From Calocera cornea HHB12733 (taxonomy: Eukaryota > Basidiomycota > Dacrymycetes > Dacrymycetales > Dacrymycetaceae): a stretch of 64,000 bases of DNA. Below, piece by piece: positions 9,356 through 24,438 of the stretch. The position numbers and the translations under genes are program-made. Below the pieces are notes generated by a model that made no database searches, was not told the origin of the DNA, and saw only the letters and a program-made list of their open reading frames with translations. Positions within the stretch are counted from its first letter, which is position 1. Each line of letters starts with the position of its first letter. The DNA lies in NCBI GenBank assembly GCA_001632435.1, contig KV423930.1, forward strand, positions 55,170 to 119,169, written 5' to 3'.

Positions 9356-10349
9356 TCACGCCGCCCACGCCAGCCCCAGCCCGACCGCCGTAGCAGTGAC
9401 GCAGTTAACGGCGACATTGCTGAGCACCTTCCAGCCGCTAATGACCTTGTCGTCCTCGCCCCTCCTGCGCCCCGCCTCGTCAGTGACCACCCGCCCCGCG
9501 CGCGCGTTGTACACCGTCTGCTGGAGCGTCGCCCCGAGCAGGGAGTCGAGCATGCTGCCCACGAGTCCTGCAGTAGTGCCCCAAGCGACTACTTTCGCTA
9601 GCTCTGGCCAGGCCCGGGCAGCGGCGGGCGACTCGAGGGCCAGCCCACAGGCGTAGATGACGCCCATGGCCGCACCGCCGAGGAGCGAGGCCAGCGTCCC
9701 GGGCAGGGAGACGCCCCCGTTCGTCCCCGGCGGGACGGGCCGGAGGGTCGTGATGAGCCGGGGCGGGGAGCGGGCGAGGATGCCGAGCTCTGAGGCGAGC
9801 GTGTCGCCGAGGCAGGTCGCAAAGTGTCTGTTGCTCTGCAGTATTAGCATCTGTAGGAGGTGGGAGGGCGCACAGAGGGAGGGCGCACCCTAGGGAAAGC
9901 ATAATGAGCGCCCTGCTGCGCCTGTCGCCGAGCGGGCTCCAGTGCACCAGGTCGAACGCCCTCTGCTCCAAGCCCGCCGCGCGCACGAGCGGGGCACAGT
10001 ACGCCCATGGCCACCGGTCGCCCGCAAACAGCATTGCCCACCCGGCCGCGGCCAGCACGCCGACGCCGCCGCCGACGAGGACCTGCCCGACGCCGCGCCT
10101 TCCCTCGCCCACGCCGGCGCCCTCTTCCAGCGCCTGTTTGCGCGCTTTGCCGACCTTTGTGGCGCGCGAGCCGAGGAGGTAGAACAGGACGAGCGAGCTG
10201 CCGAAGGTGCGGAGCGGGGAGGAGAGGGAGACAGCGCCGATGCTGAATGCGGCGACGGCCCCCGGGGGAGAGAGCGACTTGCGCCGCAGACCGTGGACGC
10301 ACAGGCCGAGGCCGACGACGGGGGGGAGCACGTAGCTTACGGCCGACAT
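9356..10349 (-). CDS. TMEM19/DUF92 family membrane protein
   Basis: Exons 10349-9889 and 9827-9356 give 310 residues. The intron of 61 nt (GTGCGC to GCAACAG) restores the family core LSLGHFATCLGDTLASELGI; the nearer AG sites break the frame. Other family landmarks are RKSLSPPGAVAAFSIG near the start, VPPGTNGGVSLPGTLASLLG, and a C-terminal KVISGWKVLSNVAVNCVTAT. Five to seven hydrophobic segments are visible. The family is found from bacteria to plants and humans; its molecular function is poorly defined. It lies downstream of the DUF6533-like gene on the same strand. Confidence 0.85.
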
Positions 10350-10577
10350 GCGTGGGCAGCGGGGTAGCGTTGGGGGGTTGGGGAGGTTGGGGGATGGGAA
10401 CGTTGCTCACGTCCGCGATCCCTTGCGGCCGCGGCATGACGGCGGCTCCGAGACTCGGAGAAGCAGGAAGGACGGTGCTTCTGGATCAGACCCCCCCAGC
10501 ATCCACAGCAGCTTCATAAGGATAAACAGTATACACCGCTCCCACACTCCCACACCAGAATCACATCGATGGCCATC

Positions 10578-12600
10578 TCACGCCTTCTCCCCCTCAGCCT
10601 CCCCACCATCCCCCGCACAGTCCCCCCCGCACCAGCACCGCCCCGTCCCCGAGTGCCCGCTCCCCGCGCTGCCCCCACTCCGCCCACTCCCACCGCTCTC
10701 ATCGCTCCCCGTCCTCCCAAGCTCAAGCAGCGCATCACTCCCATGCGCCGCATACGTCGGCAGCGACCCCCGCCCCGACGCCGACGCCGCGGACAGCCCG
10801 CGGCTCGCGTCTCTCCGCGGGCCGAACGAGGGCCGCGGACGCTCGGGCGGCGAGCGCACGGAGGAGCGACGACGGAGGACGTCGATCCCCGGCCGCTGGG
10901 GCTGGGGCTGGGGCTGGGGCCGGGGGGCGATGTCCACCACGCTGTCTCGCTCGCGCTCTTTCCGTGCACTCGCAGTGTCAGCGACACTCCCCCCCTCTCC
11001 AGACGCAGCCCCGCGCTCCTCCTCCGTCTCATACACAGGCGGCAGGGTGCTCGGGCACGTCCCGCTACTCTCAGCCGTCATCGTGCTGTCCTCGCTCCCC
11101 CTCCCTCCCTGCACCACCTGCGGCCCTGCCCGGCCCCGGCCCCGGTTCCGGTTCCGGTCAATAACGACCACCTCCCTCCTGTACGCCTCCCCGAGCTCCG
11201 CCTTCTCCCCCTCTCCTTTCCCAGCGTCCTCGGGAACGACCGCCGAGCGGAGGTTGAGCGTCAGCCGCGCGCCGGAAAATGAGAAGGCTGCTACTACCCA
11301 TCTGCCCCTCGTGGTCAGGACGCAGTATGCAAGAGGGGGAAGGGCCGGGGGCGGAGGAGAGGCAAGGGAAGACACGTACGGCAGGCCGACCTCTTCCAGC
11401 CCCACGCGCGCGCCTTGCCCGACCAAGGGCGGGATGAGCGCGTTCACCAAGACGGCCGCTGCACCCACGCACATCAGTCAGAGCTGCGCCTCCGGAGCTG
11501 AACTGGGAAAGTGCAGGGGAGGGGAGGGCGCACCGAACACGATTGCGAAGAAGATCGAGCCGTCGCGGACGAAGACGGTGAGTAGACGGGTCGTTGTGCC
11601 CTTCGGGCCCAGCTCGCGGATGTACGGGTGCAGCTTGTACAGCATCAGGATGAAGTAGATCGCTGATCCGCGTCCCGCGCTCAGCGCAGCCCAGCATAGC
11701 AAGGGAGATAGGGAGGGAGGAGCTCACTGTTCGTCGCCAGCGCCGGCACCCACGCGACCAGGTCGAGGCTCCCGAAGCTGTCCGTCGTCAGGCAGCCGTC
11801 GACAGTCAGGACGGACGGCTTGTCCACCGCCATCTCGTTGTGCGTCACGAGCCCGATGATGACCGCTTCGACGATGAGCTCGGCGCAGAGGACCAAGCCG
11901 AGGCCGAGCAGCACTGGGCGGCGGGCGGTCAGAAGTGGGCTGGGTACAGTATGGAAGGCGTCGGGGGAGTCACCGTACCTCGCTTTTGCTTGCCGTAGAG
12001 CGCGTACAGCCGCAGGATGAGGAGCACGTCGCATGCGGCGACGAGGACGATGGCGGAGCTGGTGACCTTGTCAACATTTGGTAGGAATGGAATGCATGGA
12101 ACATGCGCTTACCCTCCAAAGAACTGGTCCCACATCGCACACAGCTGTCAAGGTCGAATCAGCTACACTCTCCAGCGAAGAAGACGTGGGCTTACTCTAT
12201 CCGGCATGGTTCGCTGCGTATCGCCGATGGCAAAGTACAGCGAGCAGAGCATTCCATAGTACCGCGAAATGATGTACAGCACTTTGGCGAAGGACCACGG
12301 CTGTCTGGAATAGTAGGTTAGCAAGAAAATGGCTACACGATCTCAAGTCGCGTACTTCCATATGAGCTCGACCTGCAGAGGTGTGTGTTACGAGTGCACC
12401 GATGAAGCGAGAGCGCACAACTCACTTCTTGCTCTAAGCAGATGAACCAGTCGTACCAAAGCCAAGCGGTTGCAGCCACTGATCAAAGGTGTGAGCGCCC
12501 TTCTCCGGCAGACTCTCGCGGGCAGACCTTGGCTCCGATTGCTGGTGGTGAGGTCCTGGATAATTTGCGGAAGTGAGTTGAGGTATTGTTGTTCATCCAT
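10578..12600 (-). CDS. Seven-TM DUF6533-like membrane protein
   Basis: Ten exons: 12600-12528, 12478-12426, 12372-12356, 12304-12196, 12144-12113, 12058-11979, 11913-11728, 11662-11534, 11458-11380, 11301-10578 (493 residues). This family is greatly expanded in mushrooms and its role is unknown. The N-terminal signature reads through four splices as AWLWYDWFICLEQEVELIW, then KQPWSFAKVLYIISRYYGML, then CAMWDQFFGGSAIVLVAACD, then LRLYALYGKQKR. Later membrane segments include VLLGLGLVLCAELIVEAVII, FILMLYKLHPYIRELGPKG and AAVLVNALIPPL, followed by RLTLNLRSAV, the usual end of the membrane core. The last 220 residues are a disordered tail with Arg/Gly, PQPQPQPQ and Gly/Ser runs. One exon is 17 nt. 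Confidence 0.8.
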
Positions 12601-13766
12601 GTTGACTGGGAGGGAGCGTGGGAACGGAACACGTACTCGTTACCCATGGCGACCGTTATATACCCGGGCCTGGGATTCGGGGGAGAAGAGAAGGAGGAGA
12701 TGTCGTCGAGGAGCAGGCGAATACGCGCTCCACAGGACAATGGAAGGGGATCCAGAGCGGATAAAAATAGCGCACCACTTGATCGTCAGGGAGTATAGCT
12801 GAGCCGTCGAGCCTCGTCTTCTGATCCTAGGTCGTAAGTGGCACTTGCTCAGTAGGGATGGGGATGGTGAGCAGCAAGTTGACAGACTAGGAAAGTGCGC
12901 GGAGCTCGGGGATGTGGATCCCAGGGGTTGAAATACGTCATCGTTTCAGGACTGTGTGTTTGCGGAGCTTGAGGGACTGATATTGTATAGTGGCTCGATG
13001 GCTTCTGGCGAGGATGCAGTGGAGATCGACCGGATAAGGTGTGCGCATTCGTACGCGAGAACACCTGGCACGATGAGCCAAAAGACATAGTTATGCGAAT
13101 CAGAGAGAAGAAAGCGAACACAGCCTGCAGATTGTTCTTCCGAATATAGCAACACGTTGTAGGTTTTGGCCACAGCCGGCGCTTGTAGCGCTTGCGCGAA
13201 ATCCCAGAACTCGAGCCATTCTGGACCACCTCAGCCACACAGTTCTGTTGATCTGCTTGAAGATCACCGTCCAAAGAGGCAACATCGAGCATTCTGCCTA
13301 GAATTTCCATCCTCGGGCGTCCAGCGTCAGTGCCCGGGCAGGCGGTGCAGGTATCATCTGAGATGGCAACAGCGCCAACCATTCTTCGGCCTTCGCAGTT
13401 TCGTAACGGGTCGGGTCAATTCCGGCAGCCCCACAGCATCCCAAACGTAAGATCAGACACGTTCCTCCTTAGCCGTCTTTCAGTAATGGCATTGATAATG
13501 GAGACGTAAGCTGTTGATTGTATTGTTAGCAAAGAGCCCGGGGGAAAGAAGCAAGCAACTGAAGTGCAGAAGCGGTGCCATGACGTCGGCTCCTCGGCGG
13601 AGAAGAATACTTCCGCGGTCTGGGTCACTTTTGATCGAACCGACTGGCACGTGACTGCTAGTATTTTGTTTGCCTCAGGTGCGTCCCATTGCTCAATTGC
13701 CATGCGAGGATGTATACTAGTACACGTGCTAACGGACAACAAAACTTGAAGAAGACAAACATATCA
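12601..13766. other. Gap with a possible minus-strand relic
   Basis: No model joins cleanly. On the minus strand, 13173-12946 is open for MAKTYNVLLYSEEQ... and includes a hydrophobic run (YVFWLIVPGVLAYECAHLIR). It is preceded in frame by a plausible FWDFAQALQAPAV. Upstream at about 13500 there is a fair intron end (CTAACAATACAATCAACAG), but the exon after it stops soon. This may be a decayed or very short gene; I assign no function. Confidence 0.3.
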
Positions 13767-16700
13767 TCATGACGGTGGTATCGTAGGTGAAGCATGTGGC
13801 TGAGGCGGACTCGCACTCGACCCCTGTTGAGGAGCATGAGGTTGGTATCCTGCTTGTTGCTGTTTTATCGTCAGGAACTTGTTTTTCAACTGGTGATAAC
13901 GTCACATACGTATAACATCCTGATTATCTCAGCTCCATGCGGTTGCTGGGAAAGGGCACGGAGTGTTTCGTTATTGAGTTGGTTGCCTGCCTTCAGGTGC
14001 GCTAGTGCGGCTTGGAACTGTGAGTGTTGCAGTGGACCGGAAGGAGGAGAAGCATTCGGAGGCACGCCAGGATAAGAAACACCACCTGCATTGCCTCCTG
14101 CAGCTGCCGCAGCCTGGTGTGCGCGGCTGATGTTGACGCCAGCTTGCTGCGCTCGAGCAGCGGCAGCGTGGGCCTGCATCATAGCCGCTTGTCCTTGTGG
14201 GGATGCAGCGTACCTTTGCATTGCGGCAGCGTTGGCTTGCGCTGCGGCTGCCGTTGCCTGGGCACCCTGCGCTGCCTGGTTCCCCTGAGCAGCTTGGGAC
14301 GCTTGGGCAACTTGCAGCGCTTGGGCTTGTAGACGTTGCTGCTGTTGCATTATGGCAAGATGTGCATTCGTGAGGGGTTGTCCATTCGGCCCATGTGGAA
14401 CAGGCTGTTGAGATACAGCAGCACCAGGAGGGACTGGCATGCCAGGCTATGTCACGTGTCTGTCAACCTCGGAACGTGGTCATAGCCAACTCAACGTACC
14501 ACGCGCGCCATCATTCTCTGTCCAGCCTGATTCCCCTGATTGAGAGCGAAACGCTCTAGTCGGAGCATGTTCTCCTTATCAAACTTCTGCTTGGACAGCT
14601 CGTACGGGCTCGGAACGTTCTTCTCGAGGGTGCCATGAGTGTTGTGTGCAGTGAGGTTAATCTTCTTGCTCGTGGAATATTTCGGCCCGCTCTGCTCCCG
14701 TTTCTTGATCGACTTCCGCACCACTTCACGGAGCGCTGCCTGTCTGTCCTTCTTTTTCGTCCCGTCCTGTCGCTGGTAGTACGGGTGGGGTGCGAGATTG
14801 TCCATCCGTCGGGCGCGATCGATATCTTTGGCTGCCGGGCCCTCCTTTGGCCTGATAGATACCCATCGTTTTGCGCAGTCCCAAGGAGTCCGCCAATCAA
14901 CCTTGATCGTGTTTCGCTTCGTGTTGAACGCATCGGCAACGAGATCCCAGTTCTCACCAAATCGACTAACGCAGGTAAATAAGATGGCGTCGTCCTCGTT
15001 ATTCCAATGCAGAGCCTTCAGTCGGCCGGCTGGATCGTGTGGCTCGGGGAGGGGCGGAGCTGGGGGAGCCCCTTGCTTGCGGCCCGAGAACATCGCTGCA
15101 CATAATTGTCAGACAGCGATAGTACGCAAATACTTAGCTACATACGCAGTACTCCTGGTTTGCCCACTTCCCGTGGTTCATCGAGCAGAAGCTCCCAGTC
15201 CTCGTGTTCCCCTTCCCAATTCTGATTCGTAGGTCTCAGTGTACTCACTAATACTGGCTTTACACCCATAAGAAGTGGTAGGCCTGGTAGAGGTTCCGGT
15301 TTCCGTTCTTTGGCGCTCGGGACTGCTTGCACAGGTTCTGAGAGGTCGTAAACCTGAAGATCGGGGAACAGCTCCAGTAACGTGTCGTAGTCATCTTTAC
15401 CCGTTACTTCTTGAGGATCAAAGATGGTATCGATTGGCGGCAACTCAAGGACAGAGAGACGAAGGGTTTGGACGTCCACGGGAGGGGTCTCCGGAAGCAG
15501 TAAGAACATATTCTCGGCCCTGGCAGAATCCTTGAGAGGCCCAGCAGGTGAAGTTGGGGATTCCTTCCCTGGCGACGCCAGTACCGGGCCAGCTGTGATG
15601 AGGTGAGCCATTTCAACGGATCCCAGACGCTTAATGTCCGGCTCCGTCCGAACGGCAGGGCTAACGTCTGTCGGGGAACGATGGCGTTGTGCTTCAGGCG
15701 TAGAAACAATACCGTTCACAGGCTTTGGCTTTCCGCCAGTCATGCTTGGGACAGAGCGGGGAGCTTCTTGTTCTTCCTGTTGAATGGGTGTTTTTTGCAC
15801 TTCTTCCTCCAGCGGCAGTTGCGGTTCAGGCGGCTGAGAAACGCGCTGTGAACCAGTCGCTGCTTCGGTCTCGCCGTCGGCGTCCTCATCAGCATCGGCG
15901 TCTCCGTCATCGTCCTCATCACCATCAGCATCCTCATCGCCCTCGGCGTCCGTGTCCATCGGTGCGTTTTCTTCAGCTTTCCGCTCGGCAGTCGGGCCAC
16001 CGTCGGTCTCGTCAGCGCCCTCCTCATCTGTGCCTTCTGCATCCTCCTCGCCTTCAGCATCCATATCTTCATCTCCATCTCCATCTACGTTTTCTTCTCC
16101 TTGCTGCTCCCCCTCCCCCTCCGCCGTCGTCTCAGCATCGCCATCTATTCGAGCAGCTTGTTCAACTTCTTCACTGTCGCCTTCAGCATCCGCTTCGGCA
16201 TCGCCGTCCGCGTCAGCATCGGCTTCAGCATCGGCGTCGACCTCTCCATCCGCATCGTCTTCGGCGGCCTCTACCTCAGCATCCTCCTCTCCATCAGCAT
16301 CCGTTTCCTCCTCATTTTGCCGATCTTCTTCGGCTTCCTCGTGCTCCTCGACCTCCTCCTCTACATTCTCTTGCTCCATTGTTTCATGGTGTGTATCGGC
16401 ACCGTGATCGTCTTCCTCCTCTTCTTTGACGCTCGCTTGCCTTCGTCGATGGGCAGGAACACTGGACGTTCTCCTTCGCTTCACGGGGCTAGGCAGCATG
16501 TCCTCCTCACTGTCTCCATCTCCTTCCACCTCTGCATCCGCATCAACCTCCTCGTCTTCGCCTCTGGTCTTCCCTCCGCTGCCATGCCGCTGGCGACGAT
16601 CCTCTCTGTCGCGGCCCTCGCTATCCCTGTCATACATCTGTTGGTCCTCCTCCTCCGTCGCTTGCCGAAATTTCTGTCGTCGCCAGCCCGCCTGCATAGC

Positions 16701-18175
16701 ACGTTTCCCCTCTACATCTGCCGCCCACCACTCTTTGATGCACAAGCAGATCTCATAAGTAAGTGCTGCCTTCCACTGCTTTTCTTCGACGAAGTCCGTG
16801 CGCATCCATTGCATCTCTTCCAAAAGATAGTCCCAATGGGCCTTCCGGACTGGCGGTCCGAGCTGACGCTTTGGCTGTCGAAGTGACCATAAACCTTGCT
16901 GCTGGAGTTCGTCGATTTCGGCGACCGCTTGGAGGAATGTAAATTCGCGGTACACAACCATCCAATCGCGGGTGGTCATGCACTTCGCAGGGTGAGAGAC
17001 ATGTTTGTGAACAGGATTGGCGCCAATCGATGCTGCGAGATACGAAAACTCGCCTCTCACACCTTCTTTTTCCTTTCGATGGCGCTTCCTCTTCTTGCCA
17101 ACTTGTGGGCCTCCCGAACCGTTCAGAGCCACACTCCGAGCCAGATTACCAAGGCTGTCCGTGTATGCCGTGGACAGCGGTTGGTCCATCGGATGTGCGG
17201 ACGAGAACCATGAATCCTCTGGAACACTCCAGCATGCGGCATATTGGTCTTGCTTTTCCGGAGCATCACCTTCCAAAGGTGGTAAGTTGGAATAGTTCCA
17301 AGAAGACAGATCGTAGAAGTCTTCGCTTCCTTTCTGCCTATCCGCATCTGACATGGCTGCATGAGGAACGGAAGCAGCAGCGGTTGTACCTTCCTGTCGT
17401 GGAGAGGTCGGGGGTTCGGTAAGTGGCTCACTATCAGACGAAGTAGGTGACAGTCCAAGCCCGCTTGAAGTTGCCTTGATAGACGCAGGAGCGGCGGAAG
17501 GCTGCCTCGACGTCTTCCGTGAAATGGTGGCACGTGAAGGCGAGGGTGCATCTTCTTCCATTAAAACGTCGACGTCTTCATGCACCGGAGCGTGGATTTT
17601 CTGCCCGTGGGTCTGGGGTGCAGGAGAAGGCGATAGGTGAAGAGATGAGGCAGTCTTGGGCGAGAGCTCGGGCGTCGGCTCATGCACTTCGCCCGTTTCC
17701 GGAACGACAGGTAGGGGTGTAGGGGGAAGCTCGACCGAGAGGCTTGTCACAGATCTTATCAAAGATCAGTATTGCGACGCCCAAAATGTAGCCATGATCA
17801 AGCGTACACTTCACCCTCTGCCCACCTCCCCACAAACGTGTCCCGATCTGGCACCTCCTTGCTCTCGCCACGACCGACCAACTCGCCAGGCTTATTCGAC
17901 AGCAGATCGAATAGCTCTAGCATCTCTTGCGTACCTTCTTCAATCACAGCACTGAGTAGTCAATTCGGGACAGAAGTTAATGGGGTAGAGAGAGACAATA
18001 ACATGAACCAGACATACGTTCTCGAGCGCTCGCACTCCTCGGCCATAGCATTGCGCCGCCGTTCTAGCTCTTGCTGCTGCTTCGCCTAGCCAATACTCAG
18101 CATCATTCGTACCGCCACATCAACATCAAGCGTCCTTACCGCATCATCTCTGTACCTCGACCTTCTCGTGTTCAT
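13767..18175 (-). CDS. EAF1: Eaf1/Vid21, scaffold subunit of NuA4
   Basis: Nuclear scaffold of the NuA4 histone acetyltransferase. Exons 18175-18140, 18085-18018, 17951-17808, 17754-15146, 15095-14500, 14446-13910 and 13859-13767 give 1360 residues. An N-terminal helix contains AKQQQELERRRNAMAEECER. The HSA domain is at about 380-435 (PVRKAHWDYLLEEMQWMRTD). A very acidic Asp/Glu/Ala-rich tract spans about 470-690, and a Myb/SANT domain lies near 980-1030 (LHWNNEDDAILFTCVSRFGE). The tail is Gln/Ala-rich and ends SPTIPPS. This order is diagnostic of Vid21/Eaf1. The start is the least sure point: an in-frame exon from about 18285 could add seven residues. Prp43 starts 249 bp away on the other strand. 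Confidence 0.9.
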
Positions 18176-18424
18176 CGCTGCAGTTCACCCTAAAGGTCAC
18201 AGCAACAATAGTCGTGAAGCGGTAAGGCGATGCCTGATTTGGTATTGAAATCACCAATAAGCTTTGCTTCCATCATAGGGTCCCTCTCTAGAATCTTCTT
18301 CCGCTTCGGAGTCAGATTTCACGCGCTTGGAGGTTTTTGGCAAGCGCGCTTAACTGCCACCTAGCTTTGTATCGCTTGCTGAACGTTCACATACCCTCGC
18401 ATCTCTGGCAGATATTCTTACAAA
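18176..18424. promoter_or_regulatory. Shared upstream region of EAF1 and PRP43
   Basis: The 249 bases between two divergent start codons must hold both promoters unless EAF1 has a further 5' exon here (possible near 18285). I see no clear TATA box. Confidence 0.5.
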
Positions 18425-21195
<2,771 letters not shown>

Positions 21196-22481
21196 AGATC
21201 GGGTTTCGTTTCCTTGGCTTCTTCCGCTTTGACTCGGGAGTGCTAGAATATCCATTAGGTTGCTTCATCATCTCAGTCACGTGGGGCCAGAGTGCCGTGG
21301 GAGTGTTAATGTGTATCGCACTGTACAACAATCACCAAGCCTGCGAGTTTGTGCCCTATTTCCGAGGCTTACCGGGGCTCGGTGAGCATTCGCCGATGAT
21401 GGGTCGACGCGGCGGTGACACTGGGCAGGAGCGCCGAAGCCCTGTCATACGGCACGCTCGCTGGCACCCCAAAACGGGAAGGCGCGGGAACAGCGGTCGT
21501 GAGCAAACACCCCGGTCAATTCATATCAGACGGACTGCTTCCCGCCCACGCTTCTGGGCGCAGGCGATTGAATCGGATTTTTCCCCGACTGACTGCAGTG
21601 AAAGATTATACGCCGTTGAGGCAAAATCTCCATCGCGCAATGATGGGAGCTACTCGCCTAGTGTCTAGTTGTAATCTGCTCCGCTTCGGGGCCCGCTACG
21701 CATAGCAGGCAGTCGGCAATCCATAAACTTTGGGACAACACCAGTGCAGGAGGAAAATGTGACCGATAGCCAGTAGGACCCCACCAGATTCGCAAGGCAG
21801 CGAGGCGGTACAGTGCCAGGGTCCCCGAATGCCCAAACCAAGTGCACGACGTTCCAATCAGACGCACATGCAGATGGCAATCACCAAACGCCCAGCCGGC
21901 CCACATGCAACAATCCGTCCACCAGTATGCGTTTGAAGCGGACCTATCAGGCGAGTAGGCGCCGTCTTCGGGAAGCCAGAATATAGGGCACAGCAAGCGG
22001 GGGTGCGACCAGTCGCCCAGTCTGTCACCCGTCCGGCCATCTCTCAATACGATCTGCCGCTCATAAAGCCGACCGCATGCGAACGTACGTCGTACGCCCG
22101 CCTGTCGACATCGCCCGTCCTACCTGAAATATAACGTACTGCCCAATCCATTGTCTTGCCCCTTGTCTTGTTCCTGACTTCCTTCCCCTCTTTACAGCCT
22201 CCTCCCCGACCCCACCCTACCGACGGCCTTGTCCGCGCGTTCCCAGGAAAGAAAGAACTCGAAACTCAGGGATCTCGGCCCATATTCACGATTTACATTG
22301 GAGGCGCCGCTGTTGTCCAGACCCTGAAACCGTATGGGCACCCTTCATTAGACTTGCGTGGATCATACTAATGGATTATTGTATCAATGCGATGCACTAC
22401 AGGGCGACGCTCGTGTGAATAGCCGCTCTGCCTGTTCCTGCTCTGCTCGCTACTTGTCGCGGCGTCCTTGATAACTGGGGC
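21196..22481. other. Intergenic region before the F-box gene
   Basis: About 1.3 kb with no gene I can support. Open frames on both strands (for example minus 22047-21658) have no family-like sequence and no splice partners. The last 300 bases are the likely promoter of the next gene. Confidence 0.5.
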
Positions 22482-24137
22482 ATGAGAGGTATCGGACCGC
22501 TCTTGCTAAAGCGGCGACCTGACGGGCGGCCACACACCTCGGCAGGTCCGTCTACTAGGTCATCTCCTCCCTCGCCAGTTCTCGAGGACTCCGAAAAGAT
22601 GTGGGAGCGCTCTCAGACGCCATTACCTGCTTTCCCTCCATCGCCCATGGACAGCCGCTTCCCGTCCGTCGCCGCAGATGACACCGCGGTTGATGGCACA
22701 CGCGAGCTCTTAGGCCGCCTGGGCATCAAGTTTGGTAGGGTTGGCGGCCATCAGTATAACCGCAGCCTCGGCTGGAAGGGCAAAGACCGGGAAAGGGGCA
22801 GCGGTCCGCGGCCGCCAATCCACTGGCTGCCAGATGAGATATTACTCGAGATATTGATGATGGCCGGTCGGGATGAACCGGATTTCGGGATTGCCGCGAG
22901 CCACATTGGTGCGTATTCTGTGCACTCGGACTGGCCGGGGATGGAGCTGACCTTTGGGGCAGATCGTCGATTCCGGGCAATCACTCTCAACTATCCCCTA
23001 TTATGGACAAACCTACAGCTGGAGGGATCCGCGGCGCAAGCGAAGGCGCGTGCATTTCTGCACCGCTCGCAAAGCCTTCCCGTGGACATCTACCTGCGAT
23101 ATTTCTCCCAAAAGGATACGGACGTTCTGTTATACGTGGCCCAGATCAACGATTTCCGAAGACTGTTCAAGGAAGTCATTGCGGCGGCACCTCGCTGGAG
23201 GATCCTGTCGTTCGATATACGCGACTACGATATCATGACGTACGCTGCGCGGGCGATCCCACACCCCTTACCCCTGTTGGAGAAGATCGTACTTCGATGT
23301 CGGACCGCACCGCATATGCCGACCGAGGAACACGTCTTCTATCTATTTCCCGAGGGTCCGCCGCCGAGGCTGAAACATATCGACTTTGATGCCGTCAACG
23401 CACGATGGGAACGCCCATTTGTTCGGGATCTGGAATCAATACGTGTAGTACGGTCGGTACAATGCGTACCGGAAACTGTTGGACAGCTATTCGACACACT
23501 CCGCGCATCGCCGCGATTGAAGCGTCTCCAACTGGAGAGTCTCAATAGCGTTACATCATCAGGAGAACGGTTCAAACGGCTTACCCTTGCGGAGCTCGAT
23601 ATCCTCATCTTCTGGAAGGTGAATCCAGACGTAATCGGAAAAATCTTGGAGACTGTGCGGTGCCCATCCCTGCGTGTATTGGAACTGCAGCTTACCAGTT
23701 CGCGGAGAAACATGGCGCTTATACAAGCTCTTGGATCAACCGCGTGCCCACTTCCGAACCTTCATATGTTGGGCTTGGGCGGGGTGGACTATCCTCCGGA
23801 CATAGTGTACACCGTCCTCCGCCGATTGCGTACACTAAAGGCTATCCGTGTCATAGGTGGATCGCTCCCACACGCACTTCTTCAAGGCCTGTCCAGCAAG
23901 CTTGACTTCAACGGGTCGGGGACCGCCACGGAATGGCTCTGCCCCCAGCTCGAGAGCCTCCAGATCAAGGCAGCGACGAATATCACAGATAATGACGTGT
24001 GCAAAGCGGTCGCTAGACGGTACCGGAACAGGCAGACGCAGAGGATACGGAGCGTTTGGTTGGGAGCATGCCCACACATTTCCCACGAGATCGAAGGGAA
24101 GTTGGAGTATTACAAGGCGAGCGTGCAAGTCGTATGA
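22482..24137 (+). CDS. F-box protein with leucine-rich C-terminus
   Basis: A single uninterrupted frame of 551 residues, rare in this window. A disordered Pro/Ser-rich N-terminus of about 110 residues leads to the F-box motif PIHWLPDEILLEILMMAG (about 111-130). There follows the typical agaricomycete insert with FRAITLNYPLLWTNLQLEG. The rest has irregular leucine-rich repeats (RLKRLQLESLNS, SLRVLELQLTSSR, NLHMLGLGGVDYP, QLESLQIKAATNITDNDVCK). Such proteins are expected to be SCF ubiquitin-ligase adaptors, with targets unknown. The family is hugely expanded in mushrooms, so no orthology can be given. The start could also be an internal Met. Confidence 0.8.
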   Translation: MRGIGPLLLKRRPDGRPHTSAGPSTRSSPPSPVLEDSEKMWERSQTPLPAFPPSPMDSRFPSVAADDTAVDGTRELLGRLGIKFGRVGGHQYNRSLGWKGKDRERGSGPRPPIHWLPDEILLEILMMAGRDEPDFGIAASHIGAYSVHSDWPGMELTFGADRRFRAITLNYPLLWTNLQLEGSAAQAKARAFLHRSQSLPVDIYLRYFSQKDTDVLLYVAQINDFRRLFKEVIAAAPRWRILSFDIRDYDIMTYAARAIPHPLPLLEKIVLRCRTAPHMPTEEHVFYLFPEGPPPRLKHIDFDAVNARWERPFVRDLESIRVVRSVQCVPETVGQLFDTLRASPRLKRLQLESLNSVTSSGERFKRLTLAELDILIFWKVNPDVIGKILETVRCPSLRVLELQLTSSRRNMALIQALGSTACPLPNLHMLGLGGVDYPPDIVYTVLRRLRTLKAIRVIGGSLPHALLQGLSSKLDFNGSGTATEWLCPQLESLQIKAATNITDNDVCKAVARRYRNRQTQRIRSVWLGACPHISHEIEGKLEYYKASVQVV

Positions 24138-24438
24138 GTCGCGGTGGCAGCAATGTATTGGTAAACAGCATTCGTTCTTCCTTCATGTCAGCCTTGAGGG
24201 TCTTGTCATCTTGATACCATGTACCGTTAATACGCATTTCTCGCACACCCAGCACTACACGCAGCATATCCAAGCCAAGGCTAAGAACGGGTCGTCAGCT
24301 TCCGGAGCTCAAAGGCGGAAAATCAGAAGCGTCAGCTGTCGGAAGTAAAGCGGAGACAAACAGAACTCATTCTTAGTCGCCTTTCGTCCCTGCCCACGAC
24401 GCCTACTTCGAGCTCTCTCACGCCTATATCACGTCAAA
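24138..24438. other. Short spacer, likely promoter of mago
   Basis: Three hundred bases between the F-box stop and the Mago start. I see no gene or distinct signal beyond a C/T-rich leader near 24375-24435. Confidence 0.4.

Noticed and set aside
13630..13660. GGTTCGATC on the minus strand resembling a tRNA B box
   Set aside because: No A box, no acceptor pairing and no cloverleaf around it.
15255..15298. Apparent intron (GTGTAAAG to CGAATCAG) inside EAF1
   Set aside because: It is 44 nt, and the frame is open and sensible on both sides and through it, so removal would shift the frame.
15725..16886. Plus-strand frames of 234, 151 and 261 codons
   Set aside because: Antisense shadows of the Asp/Glu-rich tract of EAF1; they read as His/Pro/Leu or Ser/Ala runs.
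21658..22047. Minus-strand frame of 129 codons before the F-box gene
   Set aside because: Trp/Cys-rich, no family resemblance and no splice sites that extend it.
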